64,000 nt of DNA from Acanthosepion lycidas (lineage: Eukaryota > Mollusca > Cephalopoda > Sepiida > Sepiidae), in contig CAWVQA010000049.1 of assembly GCA_963932145.1 (NCBI GenBank), positions 1 through 64,000 of the forward strand, in the 5' to 3' direction. Position 1 is the first letter of the stretch, and every line of letters starts with the position of its first letter. The position numbers and the translations under genes were made by a program. Below the pieces are notes generated by a model. It was not told the origin of the DNA and made no database searches. It worked only from the letters and a program-made list of their open reading frames with translations. Below, in pieces: positions 13,897 to 26,296 of the stretch.

Positions 13897-14104
13897 TTTA
13901 CATGCAAAATCTAGCTTTTTTCACTACTTTTTCAACGTAAGTTTGTAAATATCAATAACTGTTTGAAAACATTAGAAAAACAATGAAATTATTAAAAATC
14001 GATATGAAATCAATCAAAACTTATTGATTTTAACTAGTTTCAGAAGTTTTGACAAAGTTATATTTAAGATATTATGTTTTACACAACTTTTAATTACATA
14101 GCGA
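13897..14104 (+). repeat. Chimeric monomer: C head, P tail
   Basis: The left part has the extra base of family C (caacgt), but the rest carries ataactg, attagaaaaac and atgaaatc, the plain-family states. Typical C monomers have ataacac and atggaatc instead. The exchange point lies between about monomer base 45 and 62. The copy also has private changes (cgtaag, attaaaaatcg) and agatattatg near its end. Its length is 208 bp, as expected for the C-type head. Confidence 0.7.
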
Positions 14105-15253
14105 TTTACATGCAAAATCATGCTGTTTTTGACTACTTTTTAACGCTAGTTTGTAAATATCAATAACTGTTTGAAAACATTAGAAAAACAATGAAATTAT
14201 TGAAAATCGATATGAAATCAATCAAAACTTATTGATTTTAACTAGTTTCAGAAGTTTTGACAAAGTTATATTTAAGATATTATGTTTTACACAACTTTTA
14301 ATTACATAGAGATTTACATGCAAAATCATGCTGTTTTTGACTACTTTTTAACGCTAGTTTGTAAATATCAATAACACTTTGAAAACATTTGAAAAACAAT
14401 GAAATTATTGAAAATCGATATGAAATCAATCAAAACTTATTGATTTTAACTAGTTTCAGAAGTTTTGACAAATATATATTTAAGATTTTATGTTTTACAC
14501 AACTTTTAATTACATAGAGATTTACATGCAAAATCTAGCTTTTTACACTACTTTTTAACGTTAGTTTGTAAATATCAATAACACTTTGAAAACATTGGAA
14601 AAACAATGAAATTATTGAATATCGATATGGAATCAAACAAAACTTATTGATTTTAACTAGTTTCAGAAGTTTTGACAAAGTTATATTTAAGATTTTATGT
14701 TTTACACAACTTTTAATTACATAGCGATTTACATGCAAAATCTAGCTTTTTTCACTACTTTTTAACGCTAGTTTGTAAATATCAATAACTGTTTGAAAAC
14801 ATTAGAAAAACAATGAAATTATTGAAAATCGATATGAAATCAATCAAAACTTATTGATTTTAACTAGTTTCAGAAGTTTTGACAAAGTTTTATTTCAGAT
14901 TTTATGTTTTACACAACTTTTAATTACATAGCGATTTACATGCAAAATCAAGCTGTTTTTGACTACTTTTTAACGCTAGGTTGTAAATATCAATAACTCT
15001 TTGAAAACATTAGAAAAACAATGAAATTATTGAAAATCGATATGAAATCAATCAAAACATATTGATTTTTAACTAGTTTCAGAAGTTTTGACAAAGTTAT
15101 ATTTAAGATTTTATGTTTTACACAACTTTTAATTACATAGCGATTTACATGCAAAATCTAGCTTTTTTCACTACTTTTTAACGCTAGTTTGTAAATATCA
15201 ATAACTCTTTGAAAACATTAGAAAAACAATGAAATTATTGAAAATCGATATGA

Positions 15254-18161
15254 AATCAATCAAAACTTATTGATTTTAACGAGTTTCAGAAGTTTTGACA
15301 AAGTTATATTTAAGATATTATGTTTTACACAACTTTTAATTACATAGAGATTTACATGCAAAATCTATCTTTTTACACTACTTTTTCAACGTTAGTTTGT
15401 AAATATCAATAACACTTTGAAAACATTAGAAAAACAATGAAATTATTGAAAATCGATATGAAATCAATCAAAACTTATTGATTTTAACTAGTTTCAGAAG
15501 TTTTGACAAAGTTTTATTTCAGATTTTATGTTTTACACAACTTTTAATTACATAGCGATTTACATGCAAAATCAAGCTGTTTTTGACTACTTTCTAACGC
15601 TAGTTTGTAAATATCAATAACTCTTTAAAAACATTGGAAAAACAATGAAATTATTGAATATCGATATGAAATCAATCAAAACTTATTGATTTTAACTAGT
15701 TTCAAAAGTTTTGACAAAGTTATATTTAAGATTTTATGTTTTACACAACTTTTAATTACATAAAGATTTACATGTAAAATCTAGCTTTTTTCGCTACTTT
15801 TTCAACGTTAGTTTGTAAATATAAATAACACTTTGAAAACATTAGACAAACAATGAAATTATTGAAAATCGATGTGAAATCAATCAAAACTTATTGATTT
15901 TAACTAGTTTCAGAAGTTTTAACAAAGTTATATTTAAGATTTTATGTTTTACCCAACTTTTAATTACATAGAGATTTACATGCAAAATCTAGCTTTTTTC
16001 ACTACTTTTTCAACGTTAGTTTGTAAATATCAATAACACTTTGAAAACATTAGAAAAACAATGAAATTATTGAAAATCGATATGGAATCAATCAAAACTT
16101 ATTGATTTTAACTAGTTTCAGAAGTTTTGACAAAGTTATATTTAAGATTTTATGTTTTACACAACTTTTAATTACATAGCGATTTACATGCAAAATCAAG
16201 CTGTTTTTGACTACTTTTTAACGCTAGTTTGTAAATATCAATAACTCTTTCAAAACATTAGTAAAACAATGAAATTCTTGAAAATCGATATGAAATCAAT
16301 CAAAACTTATTGATTTTAACTAGTTTCAGAAGTTTTGACAAAGTTATATTTAAGATTTTATGTTTTACCCAACTTTTAATTACATAGAGATTTACATGCA
16401 AAATCTAGCTTTTTTCACTACTTTTTCAACGTTAGTTTGTAAATATCAATAACACTTTGAAAACATTAGAAAAACAATGAAATTATTGAAAATCGATATG
16501 GAATCAATCAAAACTTATTGATTTTAACTAGTTTCAGAAGTTTTGACAAAGTTATATTTAAGATTTTATGTTTTACAAAACTTTTAATTACATAGCGATT
16601 TACATGCAAAATCAAGCTGTTTTTCACTACTTTTTAACGCTAGTTTGTAAATATCAATAACTGTTTGAAAACATTAGAAAAACAATGAAATTATTGAAAA
16701 TCGATATGAAATCAATCAAAACTTATTGATTTTAACTAGTTTCAGAAGTTTTGACAAAGTTTTATTTAAGATTTTATGTTTTAGACAACTTTTAATTACA
16801 TAGCGATTTACATGCAAAATCTAGCTTTTTTCACTACTTTTTAACGCTAGTTTGTAAATATCAATAACTGTTTGAAAACATTAGAAAAACAATGAAATTA
16901 TTGAAAATCGATATGAAATCAATCAAAACTTATTGATTTTAACTAGTTTCAGAAGTTTTGACAAATATATATTTAAGATTTTATGTTTTACACAACTTTT
17001 AATTACATAGAGATTTACATGCAAAATCTAGCTTTTTTCACTACTTTTTAACGCTAGTTTGTAAATATCAATAACTGTTTGAAAACATTAGAAAAACAAT
17101 GAAATTATTGAAAATCGATATGAAATCAATCAAAACTTATTGATTTTAACTAGTTTCAGAAGTTTTGACAAAGTTATATTTAAGATTTTATGTTTTACAC
17201 AACTTTTAATTACATAGCGATTTACATGCAAAATCTAGTTTTTTTCACTACTTTTTCAACGTTAGTTTGTAAATATCAATAACACTTTGAAAACATTAGA
17301 AAAACAATGAAATTATTGAAAATCGATATGGAATCAATCAAAACTTATTGATTTTAACTAGTTTCAGAAGTTTTGACAAAGTTTTATTTAAGATTTTATG
17401 TTTTACACAACTTTTAATTACATAGCGATTTACATGCAAAATCAAGCTGTTTTTGACTACTTTTTAACGCTAGTTTGTAAATATCAATAACTCTTTGAAA
17501 ACATTAGAAAAACAATGAAATTATTGAAAATCGATATGAAATCAATCAAAACTTATTGATTTTAACTAGTTTCAGAAGTTTTGACAAAGATATATTTAAG
17601 ATTTTATGTTTTACACAACTTTTAATTACATAGCGATTTACATGCAAAATCTAGCTTTTTTCACTACTTTTTAACGCTAGTTTGTAAATATCAATAACTG
17701 TTTGAAAACATTAGAAAAACAACGAAATTATTGAAAATCGATATGAAATCAATCAAAACTTATTGATTTTAACTAGTTTCAGAAGTTTTGACAAAGTTAT
17801 ATTTAAGATTTTATGTTTTACACAACTTTTAATTACATAGAGATTTACATGCAAAATCTAGCTTTTTTCACTACTTTTTAACGCTAGTTTGTAAATATCA
17901 ATAACTGTTTGAAAACATTAGAAAAACAATGAAATTATTGAAAATAGATATGAAATCAATCAAAACTTATTGATTTTAACTAGTTTCAGAAGTTTTGACA
18001 AAGATATATTTAAGATTTTATGTTTTACACAACTTTTAATTACATAGAGATTTACATGCAAAATCTAGCTTTTTTCACTACTTTTTCAACGTTAGTTTGT
18101 AAATATCAATAACACTTTGAAAACATTAGAAAAACAATGAAATTATTGAAAATCGATATGG
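15254..18161 (+). repeat. 14-monomer block, copy 1 (2,908 bp)
   Basis: This block matches the next 2.9 kb at an offset of 2,908 bp, equal to 14 monomers. Rare marks at matching places include aacgagtttc (15,279 and 18,187), ctatctttttacac, ctttctaacgc, a P/C hybrid with agacaaacaatg and gatgtgaaatc (15,871 and 18,779), tttacccaac, tacaaaac (16,574 and 19,481) and ttagacaac. The left limit is set by atgaaatc here (15,253) against atggaatc at 18,161. So many shared private substitutions in the same order mean one recent 14-monomer duplication. Confidence 0.93.
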
Positions 18162-21068
18162 AATCAATCAAAACTTATTGATTTTAACGAGTTTCAGAAG
18201 TTTTGACAAAGTTATATTTAAGATATTATGTTTTACACAACTTTTAATTACATAGAGATTTACATGCAAAATCTATCTTTTTACACTACTTTTTCAACGT
18301 TAGTTTGTAAATATCAATAACACTTTGAAAACATTAGAAAAACAATGAAATTATTGAAAATCGATATGAAATCAATCAAAACTTATTGATTTTAACTAGT
18401 TTCAGAAGTTTTGACAAAGTTTTATTTCAGATTTTATGTTTTACACAACTTTTAATTACATAGCGATTTACATGCAAAATCAAGCTGTTTTTGACTACTT
18501 TCTAACGCTAGTTTGTAAATATCAATAACTCTTTAAAAACATTGGAAAAACAATGAAATTATTGAATATCGATATGAAATCAATCAAAACTTATTGATTT
18601 TAACTAGTTTCAAAAGTTTTGACAAAGTTATATTTAAGATTTTATGTTTTACACAACTTTTAATTACATAAAGATTTACATGTAAAATCTAGCTTTTTTC
18701 GCTACTTTTTCAACGTTAGTTTGTAAATATAAATAACACTTTGAAAACATTAGACAAACAATGAAATTATTGAAAATCGATGTGAAATCAATCAAAACTT
18801 ATTGATTTTAACTAGTTTCAGAAGTTTTAACAAAGTTATATTTAAGATTTTATGTTTTACCCAACTTTTAATTACATAGAGATTTACATGCAAAATCTAG
18901 CTTTTTTCACTACTTTTTCAACGTTAGTTTGTAAATATCAATAACACTTTGAAAACATTAGAAAAACAATGAAATTATTGAAAATCGATATGGAATCAAT
19001 CAAAACTTATTGATTTTAACTAGTTTCAGAAGTTTTGACAAAGTTATATTTAAGATTTTATGTTTTACACAACTTTTAATTACATAGCGATTTACATGCA
19101 AAATCAAGCTGTTTTTGACTACTTTTTAACGCTAGTTTGTAAATATCAATAACTCTTTCAAAACATTAGTAAAACAATGAAATTCTTGAAAATCGATATG
19201 AAATCAATCAAAACTTATTGATTTATCTAGTTTCAGAAGTTTTGACAAAGTTATATTTAAGATTTTATGTTTTACCCAACTTTTAATTACATAGAGATTT
19301 ACATGCAAAATCTAGCTTTTTTCACTACTTTTTCAACGTTAGTTTGTAAATATCAATAACACTTTGAAAACATTAGAAAAACAATGAAATTATTGAAAAT
19401 CGATATGGAATCAATCAAAACTTATTGATTTTAACTAGTTTCAGAAGTTTTGACAAAGTTATATTTAAGATTTTATGTTTTACAAAACTTTTAATTACAT
19501 AGCGATTTACATGCAAAATCAAGCTGTTTTTCACTACTTTTTAACGCTAGTTTGTAAATATCAATAACTGTTTGAAAACATTAGAAAAACAATGAAATTA
19601 TTGAAAATCGATATGAAATCAATCAAAACTTATTGATTTTAACTAGTTTCAGAAGTTTTGACAAAGTTTTATTTAAGATTTTATGTTTTAGACAACTTTT
19701 AATTACATAGCGATTTACATGCAAAATCTAGCTTTTTTCACTACTTTTTAACGCTAGTTTGTAAATATCAATAACTGTTTGAAAACATTAGAAAAACAAT
19801 GAAATTATTGAAAATCGATATGAAATCAATCAAAACTTATTGATTTTAACTAGTTTCAGAAGTTTTGACAAATATATATTTAAGATTTTATGTTTTACAC
19901 AACTTTTAATTACATAGAGATTTACATGCAAAATCTAGCTTTTTTCACTACTTTTTAACGCTAGTTTGTAAATATCAATAACTGTTTGAAAACATTAGAA
20001 AAACAATGAAATTATTGAAAATCGATATGAAATCAATCAAAACTTATTGATTTTAACTAGTTTCAGAAGTTTTGACAAAGTTATATTTAAGATTTTATGT
20101 TTTACACAACTTTTAATTACATAGCGATTTACATGCAAAATCTAGTTTTTTTCACTACTTTTTCAACGTTAGTTTGTAAATATCAATAACACTTTGAAAA
20201 CATTAGAAAAACAATGAAATTATTGAAAATCGATATGGAATCAATCAAAACTTATTGATTTTAACTAGTTTCAGAAGTTTTGACAAAGTTTTATTTAAGA
20301 TTTTATGTTTTACACAACTTTTAATTACATAGCGATTTACATGCAAAATCAAGCTGTTTTTGACTACTTTTTAACGCTAGTTTGTAAATATCAATAACTC
20401 TTTGAAAACATTAGAAAAACAATGAAATTATTGAAAATCGATATGAAATCAATCAAAACTTATTGATTTTAACTAGTTTCAGAAGTTTTGACAAAGATAT
20501 ATTTAAGATTTTATGTTTTACACAACTTTTAATTACATAGCGATTTACATGCAAAATCTAGCTTTTTTCACTACTTTTTAACGCTAGTTTGTAAATATCA
20601 ATAACTGTTTGAAAACATTAGAAAAACAACGAAATTATTGAAAATCGATATGAAATCAATCAAAACTTATTGATTTTAACTAGTTTCAGAAGTTTTGACA
20701 AAGTTATATTTAAGATTTTATGTTTTACACAACTTTTAATTACATAGAGATTTACATGCAAAATCTAGCTTTTTTCACTACTTTTTAACGCTAGTTTGTA
20801 AATATCAATAACTGTTTGAAAACATTAGAAAAACAATGAAATTATTGAAAATAGATATGAAATCAATCAAAACTTATTGATTTTAACTAGTTTCAGAAGT
20901 TTTGACAAAGATATATTTAAGATTTTATGTTTTACACAACTTTTAATTACATAGAGATTTACATGCAAAATCTAGCTTTTTTCACTACTTTTTCAACGTT
21001 AGTTTGTAAATATCAATAACACTTTGAAAACATTAGAAAAACAATGAAATTATTGAAAATCGATATGG
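18162..21068 (+). repeat. 14-monomer block, copy 2 (2,907 bp)
   Basis: This is the second member of the 14-monomer duplication. It follows copy 1 directly. The one difference I noticed is near 19,225, where gattttaactag has become gatttatctag, one base shorter; the offset falls from 2,908 to 2,907 after it. The match ends at 21,095, where copy 1's gagtttc is replaced by the usual tagtttc. No third copy follows. Near-identity over 2.9 kb in a satellite with many private variants points to a very recent event, or to an assembly duplication. Confidence 0.93.
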
Positions 21069-22823
21069 AATCAATCAAAACTTATTGATTTTAACTAGTT
21101 TCAGAAGTTTTGACAAAGTTATATTTAAGATTTTATGTTTTACACAACTTTTAATTACATAGCGATTTACATGCAAAATCAAGCTGTTTTTGACTACTTT
21201 TTAACGCTAGTTTGTAAATATCAATAACTCTTTCAAAACATTAGTAAAACAATGAAATTATTGAAAATCGATATGAAATCAATCAAAACTTATTGATTTT
21301 AACTAGTTTCAGAAGTTTTGACAAAGTTTTATTTAAGATTTTATGTTTTACACAACTTTTAATTACATAGAGATTTACATGCAAAATCTAGCTTTTTTCA
21401 CTACTTTTTAACGCTAGTTTGTAAATATCAATAACTGTTTGAAAACATTAGAAAAACAATGAAATTATTGAAAATCGATATGAAATCAATCAAAACTTAT
21501 TGATTTTAACTAGTTTCAGAAGTTTTGACAAAGTTATATTTAAGATTTTATGTTTTACACAACTTTTAATTACATAGCGATTTACATGCAAAATCTAGTT
21601 TTTTTCACTACTTTTTCAACGTTAGTTTGTAAATATCAATAACACTTTGAAAACATTAGAAAAACAATGAAATTATTGAAAATCGATATGGAATCAATCA
21701 AAACTTATTGATTTTAACTAGTTTCAGAAGTTTTGACAAAGTTTTATTTAAGATTTTATGTTTTACACAACTTTTAATTACATAGCGATTTACATGCAAA
21801 ATCAAGCTGTTTTTGACTACTTTTTAACGCTAGTGTGTAAATATCAATAACTCTTTGAAAACATTAGAAAAACAATGAAATTATTGAAAATCGATATGAA
21901 ATCAATCAAAACTTATTGATTTTAACTAGTTTCAGAAGTTTTGACAAAGATATATTTAAGATTTTATGTTTTACACAACTTTTAATTACATAGCGATTTA
22001 CATGCAAAATCTAGCTTTTTTCACTACTTTTTAACGCTAGTTTGTAAATATCAATAACTGTTTGAAAACATTAGAAAAACAATGAAATTATTGAAAATAG
22101 ATATGAAATCAATCAAAACTTATTGATTTTAACTAGTTTCAGAAGTTTTGACAAAGTTATATTTAAGATATTATGTTTTACACAACTTTTAATTACATAG
22201 AGATTTACATGCAAAATCTAGCTTTTTACACTACTTTTTAACGTTAGTTTGTAAATATCAATAACACTTTGAAAACATTGGAAAAACAATGAAATTATTG
22301 AATATCGATATGGAATCAATCAAAACTTATTGATTTTAACTAGTTTCAGAAGTTTTGACAAAGTTATATTTAAGATTTTATGTTTTACACAACTTTTAAT
22401 TACATAGCGATTTACATGCAAAATCTAGCTTTTTTCACTACTTTTTCAACGTTAGTTTGTAAATATCAATAACACTTTGAAAACATTAGAAAAACAATGA
22501 AATTATTGAAAATCGATATGTAATCAATCAAAACTTATTGATTTTAACTAGTTTCAGAAGTTTTGACAAAGTTTTATTTAAGATTTTATGTTTTACACAA
22601 CTTTTAATTACATAGCGATTTACATGCAAAATCAAGCTTTTTTCACTACTTTTTAACGCTAGTTTGTAAATATCAATAACTGTTTGAAAACATTAGAAAA
22701 ACAACGAAATTATTGAAAATCGATATGAAATCAATCAAAACTTATTGATTTTAACTAGTTTCAGAAGTTTTGACAAAGTTATATTTAAGATTTTATGTTT
22801 TACACTACTTTTAATTACATAGA
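21069..22823 (+). repeat. Mosaic satellite segment between two HOR blocks
   Basis: It contains only monomers: a Y monomer at about 21,171, P copies, a V monomer, a Q with gctagtgtg, a D monomer near 22,200, a C monomer with atgtaatc and a P-like monomer starting tcaagctttttt (a Q first base without the extra base). A private tacactact occurs at about 22,801. atgtaatc is also seen near 13,176, and the D-C pair around it is similar, so this segment and roughly 12,860-13,300 probably share ancestry. No gene or foreign insertion is visible. Confidence 0.75.
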
Positions 22824-24906
22824 GATTTACATGCAAAATCTAGCTTTTTTCACTACTTTTTAACGCTAGTTTGTAAATATAAATAACTGTTTGAAAACAT
22901 TAGAAAAACAATGAAATTATTGAAAATCGATATGAAATCAATCAAAACTTATTGATTTTAACTAGTTTCAGAAGTTTTGACAAAGATATATTTAAGATTT
23001 TATGTTTCACACAACTTTTAATTACATAGCGATTTACATGCAAAATCAAGCTGTTTTTGACTACTTTTTAACGCTAGTTTGTAAATATCAATAACTCTTT
23101 CAAAACATTAGTAAAACAATGAAATTATTGAAAATCGATATGAAATCAATCAAAACTTATTGATTTTAACTAGTTTCAGAAGTTTTGACAAAGTTTTATT
23201 TAAGATTTTATGTTTTACACAACTTTTAATTACATAGCGATTTACATTCAAAATCTAGCTTTTTTCACTACTTTTTAACGCTAGTTTGTAAATATCAATA
23301 ACTGTTTGAAAACATTAGAAAAACAATGAAATTATTGAAAATCGATATGAAATCAATCAAAACTTATTGATTTTAACTAGTTTCAGAAGTTTTGACAAAT
23401 ATATATTTAAGATTTTATGTTTTACACAACTTTTAATTACATAGAGATTTACATGCAAAATCTAGCTTTTTTCACTACTTTTTAACGCTAGTTTGTAAAT
23501 ATCAATAACTGTTTGAAAACATTAGAAAAACAATGAAATTATTGAAAATCGATATGAAATCAATCAAAACTTATTGATTTTAACTAGTTTCAGAAGTTTT
23601 GACAAAGTTATATTTAAGATTTTATGTTTTACACAACTTTTAATTACATAGCGATTTACATGCAAAATCTAGTTTTTTTCACTACTTTTTCAACGTTAGT
23701 TTGTAAATATCAATAACACTTTGAAAACATTAGAAAAACAATGAAATTATTGAAAATCGATATGGAATCAATCAAAACTTATTGATTTTAACTAGTTTCA
23801 GAAGTTTTGACAAAGTTTTATTTAAGATTTTATGTTTTACACAACTTTTAATTACATAGCGATTTACATGCAAAATCAAGCTGTTTTTGACTACTTTTTA
23901 ATGCTAGTTTGTAAATATCAATAACTCTTTGAAAACATTAGAAAAACAAAGAAATTATTGAAAATCGATATGAAATCAATCAAAACTTATTGATTTTAAC
24001 TAGTTTCAGAAGTTTTGACAAAGATATATTTAAGATTTTATGTTTTACACAACTTTTAATTACATAGCGATTTACATGCAAAATCTAGCTTTTTTCACTA
24101 CTTTTTAACGCTAGTTTGTAAATATCAATAACTGTTTGAAAACATTAGAAAAACAATGAAATTATTGAAAATCGATATGAAATCAATCAAAACTTATTGA
24201 TTTTAACTAGTTTCAGAAGTTTTGACAAAGTTATATTTAAGATATTATGTTTTACACAACTTTTAATTACTTAGCGATTTACATGCAAAATCATGCTGTT
24301 TTTGACTACTTTTAGTTTTACATGGAAAATCTAGCTTTTTTCACTACTTTTTAACGCTAGTTTGTAAATATCAATAACTGTTTGAAAACATTAGAAAAAC
24401 AATGAAATTATTGAAAATCGATATGAAATCAATCAAAACTTATTGATTTTAACTAGTTTCAGAAGTTTTGACAAAGTTATATTTAAGATTTTATGTTTTA
24501 CACAACTTTTAATTACATAGCGATTTACATGCAAAATCTAGCTTTTTTCACTACTTTTTAACGCTAGTTTGTAAATATCAATAACTCTTTGAAAACATTA
24601 GAAAAACAATGAAATTATTGAAAATCGATATGAAATCAATCAAAACTTATTGATTTTAACTAGTTTCAGAAGTTTTGACAAAGTTATATTTAAGATTTTA
24701 TGTTTTACACAACTTTTAATTACATAGAGATTTACATGCAAAATCTAGCTTTTTTCACTACTTTTTCAACGTTAGTTTGTAAATATCAATAACACTTTGA
24801 AAACATTAGAAAAACAATGAAATTATTGAAAATCGATATGGAATCAATCAAAACTTATTGATTTTAACTAGTTTCAGAAGTTTTGACAAAGTTATATTTA
24901 AGATTT
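22824..24906 (+). repeat. Fragment-tagged block, copy 1 (2,083 bp)
   Basis: This block matches 26,392-28,474 (offset 3,568) and 30,374-32,456 (offset 7,550). The order is P(ataaataactg), Y, P(tacattc), P, V, Q(acaaagaaa), P(agatattatg, ttacttagcg), the 39-bp fragment, P, P(ctc), C. The left limit is gaga against gcga at 22,823. The right limit is attttatg here against atttaatg in the other copies. Beyond 24,906 the order diverges, so this is a partial copy of the longer unit described next. It shares tttcacac (23,005-23,012) with copy 3 but not with copy 2. Confidence 0.88.
24278..24316 (+). repeat. 39-bp monomer fragment, first occurrence
   Basis: An E-type monomer start (tttacatgcaaaatcatgctg) runs only to gactacttttag before a new monomer begins with tttacatggaaaatc at 24,317. 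About 169 bp of the monomer is therefore missing. The following monomer carries catgg in place of catgc, which looks like part of the same junction. The fragment with its junction occurs three times in this window and acts as a tag for one amplified block. Confidence 0.9.
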
Positions 24907-26296
24907 TATGTTTTACACAACTTTTAATTACATAGCGATTTACATGCAAAATCTAGTTTTTTTCACTACTTTTTCAACGTTAGTTTGTAAATATTAATAA
25001 CACTTTGAAAACATTAGAAAAACAATGAAATTATTGAAAATCGATATGGAATCAATCAAAACTTATTGATTTTAACTAGTTTCAGAAGTTTTGACAAAGT
25101 TTTATTTAAGATTTTATGTTTTACACAACTTTTAATTACATAGCGATTTACATGCAAAATCAAGCTGTTTTTGACTACTTTTTAACGCTAGTTTGTAAAT
25201 ATCAATAACTCTTTGAAAACATTAGAAAAACAATGAAATTATTGAAAATCGATATAAAATCAATCAAAACTTATTGATTTTAACTAGTTTCAGAAGTTTT
25301 GACAAAGATATATTTAAGATTTTATGTTTTACACAACTTTTAATTACATAGAGTTTTACATGCAAAATCTAGCTTTTTTCACTACTTTTTAACGCTAGTT
25401 TGTAAATATCAATAACTGTTTGAAAACATTAGAAAAACAATGAAATTATTGAAAATCGATATGAAATCAATCAAAACTTATTGATTTTAACTAGTTTCAG
25501 AAGTTTTGACAAAGTTATATTTAAGATTTTATGTTTTACACAACTTTTAATTACATAGCGATTTACATGCAAAATCTAGCTTTTTTCACTACTTTTTCAA
25601 CGTTAGTTTGTAAATATCAATAACACTTTGAAAACATTAGAAAAACAATGAAATTATTGAAAATCGATATGGAATCAATCAAAACTTATTGATTTTAACT
25701 AGTTTCAGAAGTTTTGACAAAGTTTTATTTAAGATTTTATGTTTGACACAATTTTTAATTACATAGCGATTTACATGCAAAATCAAGCTGTTTTTGACTA
25801 CTTTTTAACGCTAGTTTGTAAATATCAATAACTCTTTGAAAACATTAGAAAAACAATGAAATTATTGAAAATCGATATGAAATCAATCAAAACTTATTGA
25901 TTTTAACTAGTTTCAGAAGTTTTGACAAAGTTTTATTTCAGATTTAATGTTTTACACAAATTTTAATTACATAGCGATTTACATGCAAAATCTAGCTGTT
26001 TTTGACTACTTTTTAATGCTAGTTTGTAAATATAAATAACTCTTTCAAAACATTAGAAAAACAATGAAATTATTGAAAATCGATATGAAATCAATCAAAA
26101 CTTATTGATTATAACTAGTTTCAGAAGTTTTGACAAAGTTATATTTAAGATTTTATGTTTTACACAACTTTTAATTACATAGCGATTTACATGCAAAATC
26201 GAGCTTTTTTCACTACTTTTTCAACGTTAGTTTGTAAATATTAATAACACTTTGAAAACATTAGAAAAACAATGAAATTATTGAAAATCGATATGG
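24907..26296 (+). repeat. Satellite segment private to copy 1 side of the fragment-tagged block
   Basis: It holds V(aatattaataacac), Q with gatataaaatc, P with gagttttaca, P, C with tttgacacaattttt, Q ending gttttatttcagatttaatg, Q with tctagctg and aatgct, and C with tcgagcttttt. This order replaces the Y-P-Q-P-C-Y-P-C-Y run that follows the tag in copies 2 and 3. The last two monomers plus the P at 26,394 are the Q-C-P trio found elsewhere. The segment shows that the block was re-joined to other satellite after copying. Confidence 0.8.

Larger units (their letters stand above)
5389..15253 (+). repeat. Mosaic satellite segment with recurring X-Y-P modules
   Basis: This stretch holds only satellite monomers. 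Y monomers begin at 5,806, 8,712, 10,786 and 11,824. The last two are 1,038 bp (five monomers) apart and are preceded by similar monomer orders (P with acaacga, P with atagat, C, then Y), which points to a five-monomer duplication. The order Y, P, P, E, P(ctc), D seen at 2,487 recurs from 11,824; at 8,712 it recurs up to a chimeric fifth monomer. Longer neat HOR copies are not evident, and many monomers have private substitutions. One Q monomer near 7,055 has gctagattg, a mark otherwise seen in the first unit of the 9-monomer HOR. Confidence 0.8.

Noticed and set aside
14535-14738. A 67-codon open reading frame on the minus strand
   Set aside because: It lies wholly inside one monomer length of the satellite and is open only because this D-type copy lacks the usual stops in that frame. 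Its sister copies are not open, codon use is just the AT-rich repeat, and there is no start context or conserved protein.
24278-24317. Insertion of a mobile element at the broken monomer
   Set aside because: The junction is a plain deletion within the satellite; there is no extra sequence, target-site duplication or terminal repeat.
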